From assembly GCA_030147905.1 (NCBI GenBank), contig JASBUM010000191.1:1-6868 (forward strand): a stretch of DNA of 6,868 bases, in the 5' to 3' direction. This DNA is from Acidimangrovimonas sp. Lineage in GTDB: Bacteria; Pseudomonadota; Alphaproteobacteria; Rhodobacterales; Rhodobacteraceae. A program made the translations under genes and the position numbers. Positions 6,278 to 6,868 of the stretch are shown in pieces. The number at the start of each line of letters is the position of its first letter. Position 1 is the stretch's first letter. The notes below the pieces were generated by a model, which worked only from the letters and a program-made list of their open reading frames with translations, had not been told where the DNA came from and made no database searches.

Positions 6278-6328
6278 TTGACAAATATCCCGGGGACGGC
6301 GCCCATCGGGCGCCGGGGGCAGCGCCCC
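6278..6328 (-). terminator. Composite palindromic element, possible terminator of the dehydrogenase gene
   Basis: Three palindromes sit side by side: TCCCGGGGA (about 6288-6296), an 8-bp stem CGGCGCCC/GGGCGCCG with an ATC loop (6297-6315), and GGGGC/GCCCC with an AGC loop (6316-6328). On the minus strand the hairpins are followed by CCCCGGGATATTTGTC, an AT-rich edge that suits an end of transcription for the dehydrogenase. From memory, similar blocks (GGGGGC...GCCCC, then GGATATTT and a little later AAGATG) recur between genes in Rhodobacterales; AAGATGCGG follows here twice (6274-6266 and 6254-6246). That family identity is recollection, not a search result. Confidence 0.5.
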
Positions 6329-6371
6329 GATCCGTCCCGACCCGCGAAGCCGCGCCGCTTCCCGCCCTCGG

Positions 6372-6458
6372 CTCACGGTCCGGCCGTGCCTCACGGTCCG
6401 GCGCCTCTCATTGTCGGCGCCCCCTCACGATCCGGCGGCTCTCCCGGTCCGATCCCTT
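6372..6458. repeat. Tandem array of five degenerate 17-18 nt units
   Basis: Units begin at 6372, 6390, 6407, 6424 and 6441, each starting CTC and carrying a form of CTCACGGTCCGGC (units 1 and 2 identical over 13 nt, unit 4 one change, units 3 and 5 more diverged). The period is 18 then 17 nt, not a multiple of three, so it is not a protein repeat. It lies within the likely 3' untranslated region of the dehydrogenase mRNA. Confidence 0.75.
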
Positions 6459-6493
6459 GCGTCTCGCGCCCCGCGCTCTCCGCCCCACCCCGC

Positions 6494-6868
6494 TCACACC
6501 TCTGCCGCGGTCCGGCCCCCGACGACGATCCGCGCGGGATCGAGCCGGCCGTCAAGGAAGTCGATCACGTTGCGCGCCGCCTCCATCCCCATCCGGCGAA
6601 AGGCCTCGGCACTGATCGCCGCGCTATGGGGCGTGACGATCCCGATCGGCGAATGCAGCAGCGGATGCTCCGGCGGCACCGGCTCGCATTCGAGCACATC
6701 GAGCGCGAAACCGCCAAGCCGTCCGCTCGCCGCCGCATGCCCAAGCGCCGCCTCGTCAACCAGCCCGCCACGCGCGGTATTGACCAGCAGCGCCCCGTCC
6801 GGCAGGCGCGCCAGCGCCGCGGCATCGATCAACCCGCGCGTGGCCTCGTTCAGCGGACAATGCAGCGA
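6494..6868 (-). CDS. D-isomer specific 2-hydroxyacid dehydrogenase, C-terminal part (5' end beyond window)
   Basis: The 124 residues present open with SLHCPLNEATRGLID, the usual end of the NAD-binding half in SerA/D-LDH-like enzymes. The catalytic triad of the family is complete: Arg33 in NTARGG, Glu62 in DVLECEP and His81 in TPHSA. The Arg-Glu spacing of 29 equals that of E. coli SerA (Arg240/Glu269). The enzyme reduces a 2-keto acid or oxidises a D-2-hydroxyacid with NAD(P)H/NAD(P)+ in the cytoplasm. Ending soon after the C-terminal helix, without an ACT domain, argues against a long-form 3-phosphoglycerate dehydrogenase, but the exact substrate is open. It is transcribed toward the hydrolase gene. 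Confidence 0.92.
   Translation of the reverse strand, partial: SLHCPLNEATRGLIDAAALARLPDGALLVNTARGGLVDEAALGHAAASGRLGGFALDVLECEPVPPEHPLLHSPIGIVTPHSAAISAEAFRRMGMEAARNVIDFLDGRLDPARIVVGGRTAAEV

Larger units (their letters stand above)
6117..6493. other. Convergent intergenic region, no convincing gene, dense in repeats and hairpins
   Basis: This 377-nt gap separates the hydrolase (plus) from the dehydrogenase (minus), which point toward each other. Open frames cross it in both directions, but they lack ribosome binding sites, look low-complexity and run into real genes antisense. What it holds is structure: a hairpin after the hydrolase stop, a 12-nt tandem repeat, a CG palindrome, a composite palindromic element and a 17-18 nt tandem array. 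The expected function is transcription termination for both genes, but the amount of repeat structure exceeds that need. Confidence 0.7.

Noticed and set aside
4731..6284. A 517-codon minus-strand open frame opposite the SCP2 and hydrolase genes
   Set aside because: It is antisense to two genes with full family motifs and intact catalytic residues. Its own product is low-complexity with no family signature.
6278..6306. TTGACA at 6278-6283 as a -35 promoter box
   Set aside because: The expected -10 position holds GC-rich palindrome sequence with no TATAAT likeness. There is no plus-strand gene downstream, and the block fits a terminator or repeat element better.
6175..6615. A plus-strand 146-codon frame starting MSRIMTRIMTQ in the convergent gap
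   Set aside because: There is no ribosome binding site, the beginning is just the 12-nt tandem repeat, the rest is Arg/Pro/Ser low complexity, and it runs antisense into the dehydrogenase.

Overview
This is a very GC-rich (roughly 70%) chromosomal window. Gene content, gene order and protein character point to an alphaproteobacterium of the Rhodobacterales (Rhodobacteraceae/Paracoccaceae type). The best markers are the 7Fe ferredoxin FdxA, a small S4-domain RNA-binding protein and a Suv3-like DExH helicase in a row. From memory of that order, a CarD-type regulator often follows fdxA; here that would lie beyond the left edge. No ribosomal RNA, tRNA, CRISPR, transposase or phage gene is visible.

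Layout. The left two thirds run on the minus strand, so transcription goes right to left. A secreted or membrane-anchored TPR protein (4030-4791) is followed 24 nt later by a 1085-residue Suv3-family helicase (748-4005). The S4 RNA-binding protein comes next (stop at 254; start either 745 or 595). A 183-nt gap with a hairpin and a promoter-like inverted repeat leads to the 5' end of fdxA (1-70, cut by the window edge). TPR, helicase and S4 look like one transcription unit; fdxA probably has its own promoter. On the plus strand, diverging from the TPR gene, an SCP2 lipid-binding protein (4875-5162) directly abuts a PldB-like alpha/beta hydrolase (5163-6116). The right edge holds the minus-strand C-terminal part of a D-2-hydroxyacid dehydrogenase (6494-6868), which converges on the hydrolase.

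How the genes work together. Helicase plus S4 suggests RNA or ribosome-associated work (RNA unwinding or decay, 50S binding), by analogy with mitochondrial Suv3 and with HslR/Hsp15. SCP2 plus hydrolase suggests lipid or acyl-ester handling with translational coupling. The convergent 377-nt gap between the hydrolase and the dehydrogenase (6117-6493) has no convincing gene. It is unusually structured: a 12-nt tandem repeat, several strong hairpins, a composite palindromic element with an ATATTT edge, and a five-copy 17-18 nt tandem array.

I found no convincing new multi-gene system. The items most worth a second look are the structured convergent intergenic region, the repeat-bearing acidic-then-basic tail of the helicase, and the helicase/S4 pairing. 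Very long open frames opposite the helicase, the TPR gene and the hydrolase are high-GC shadows.
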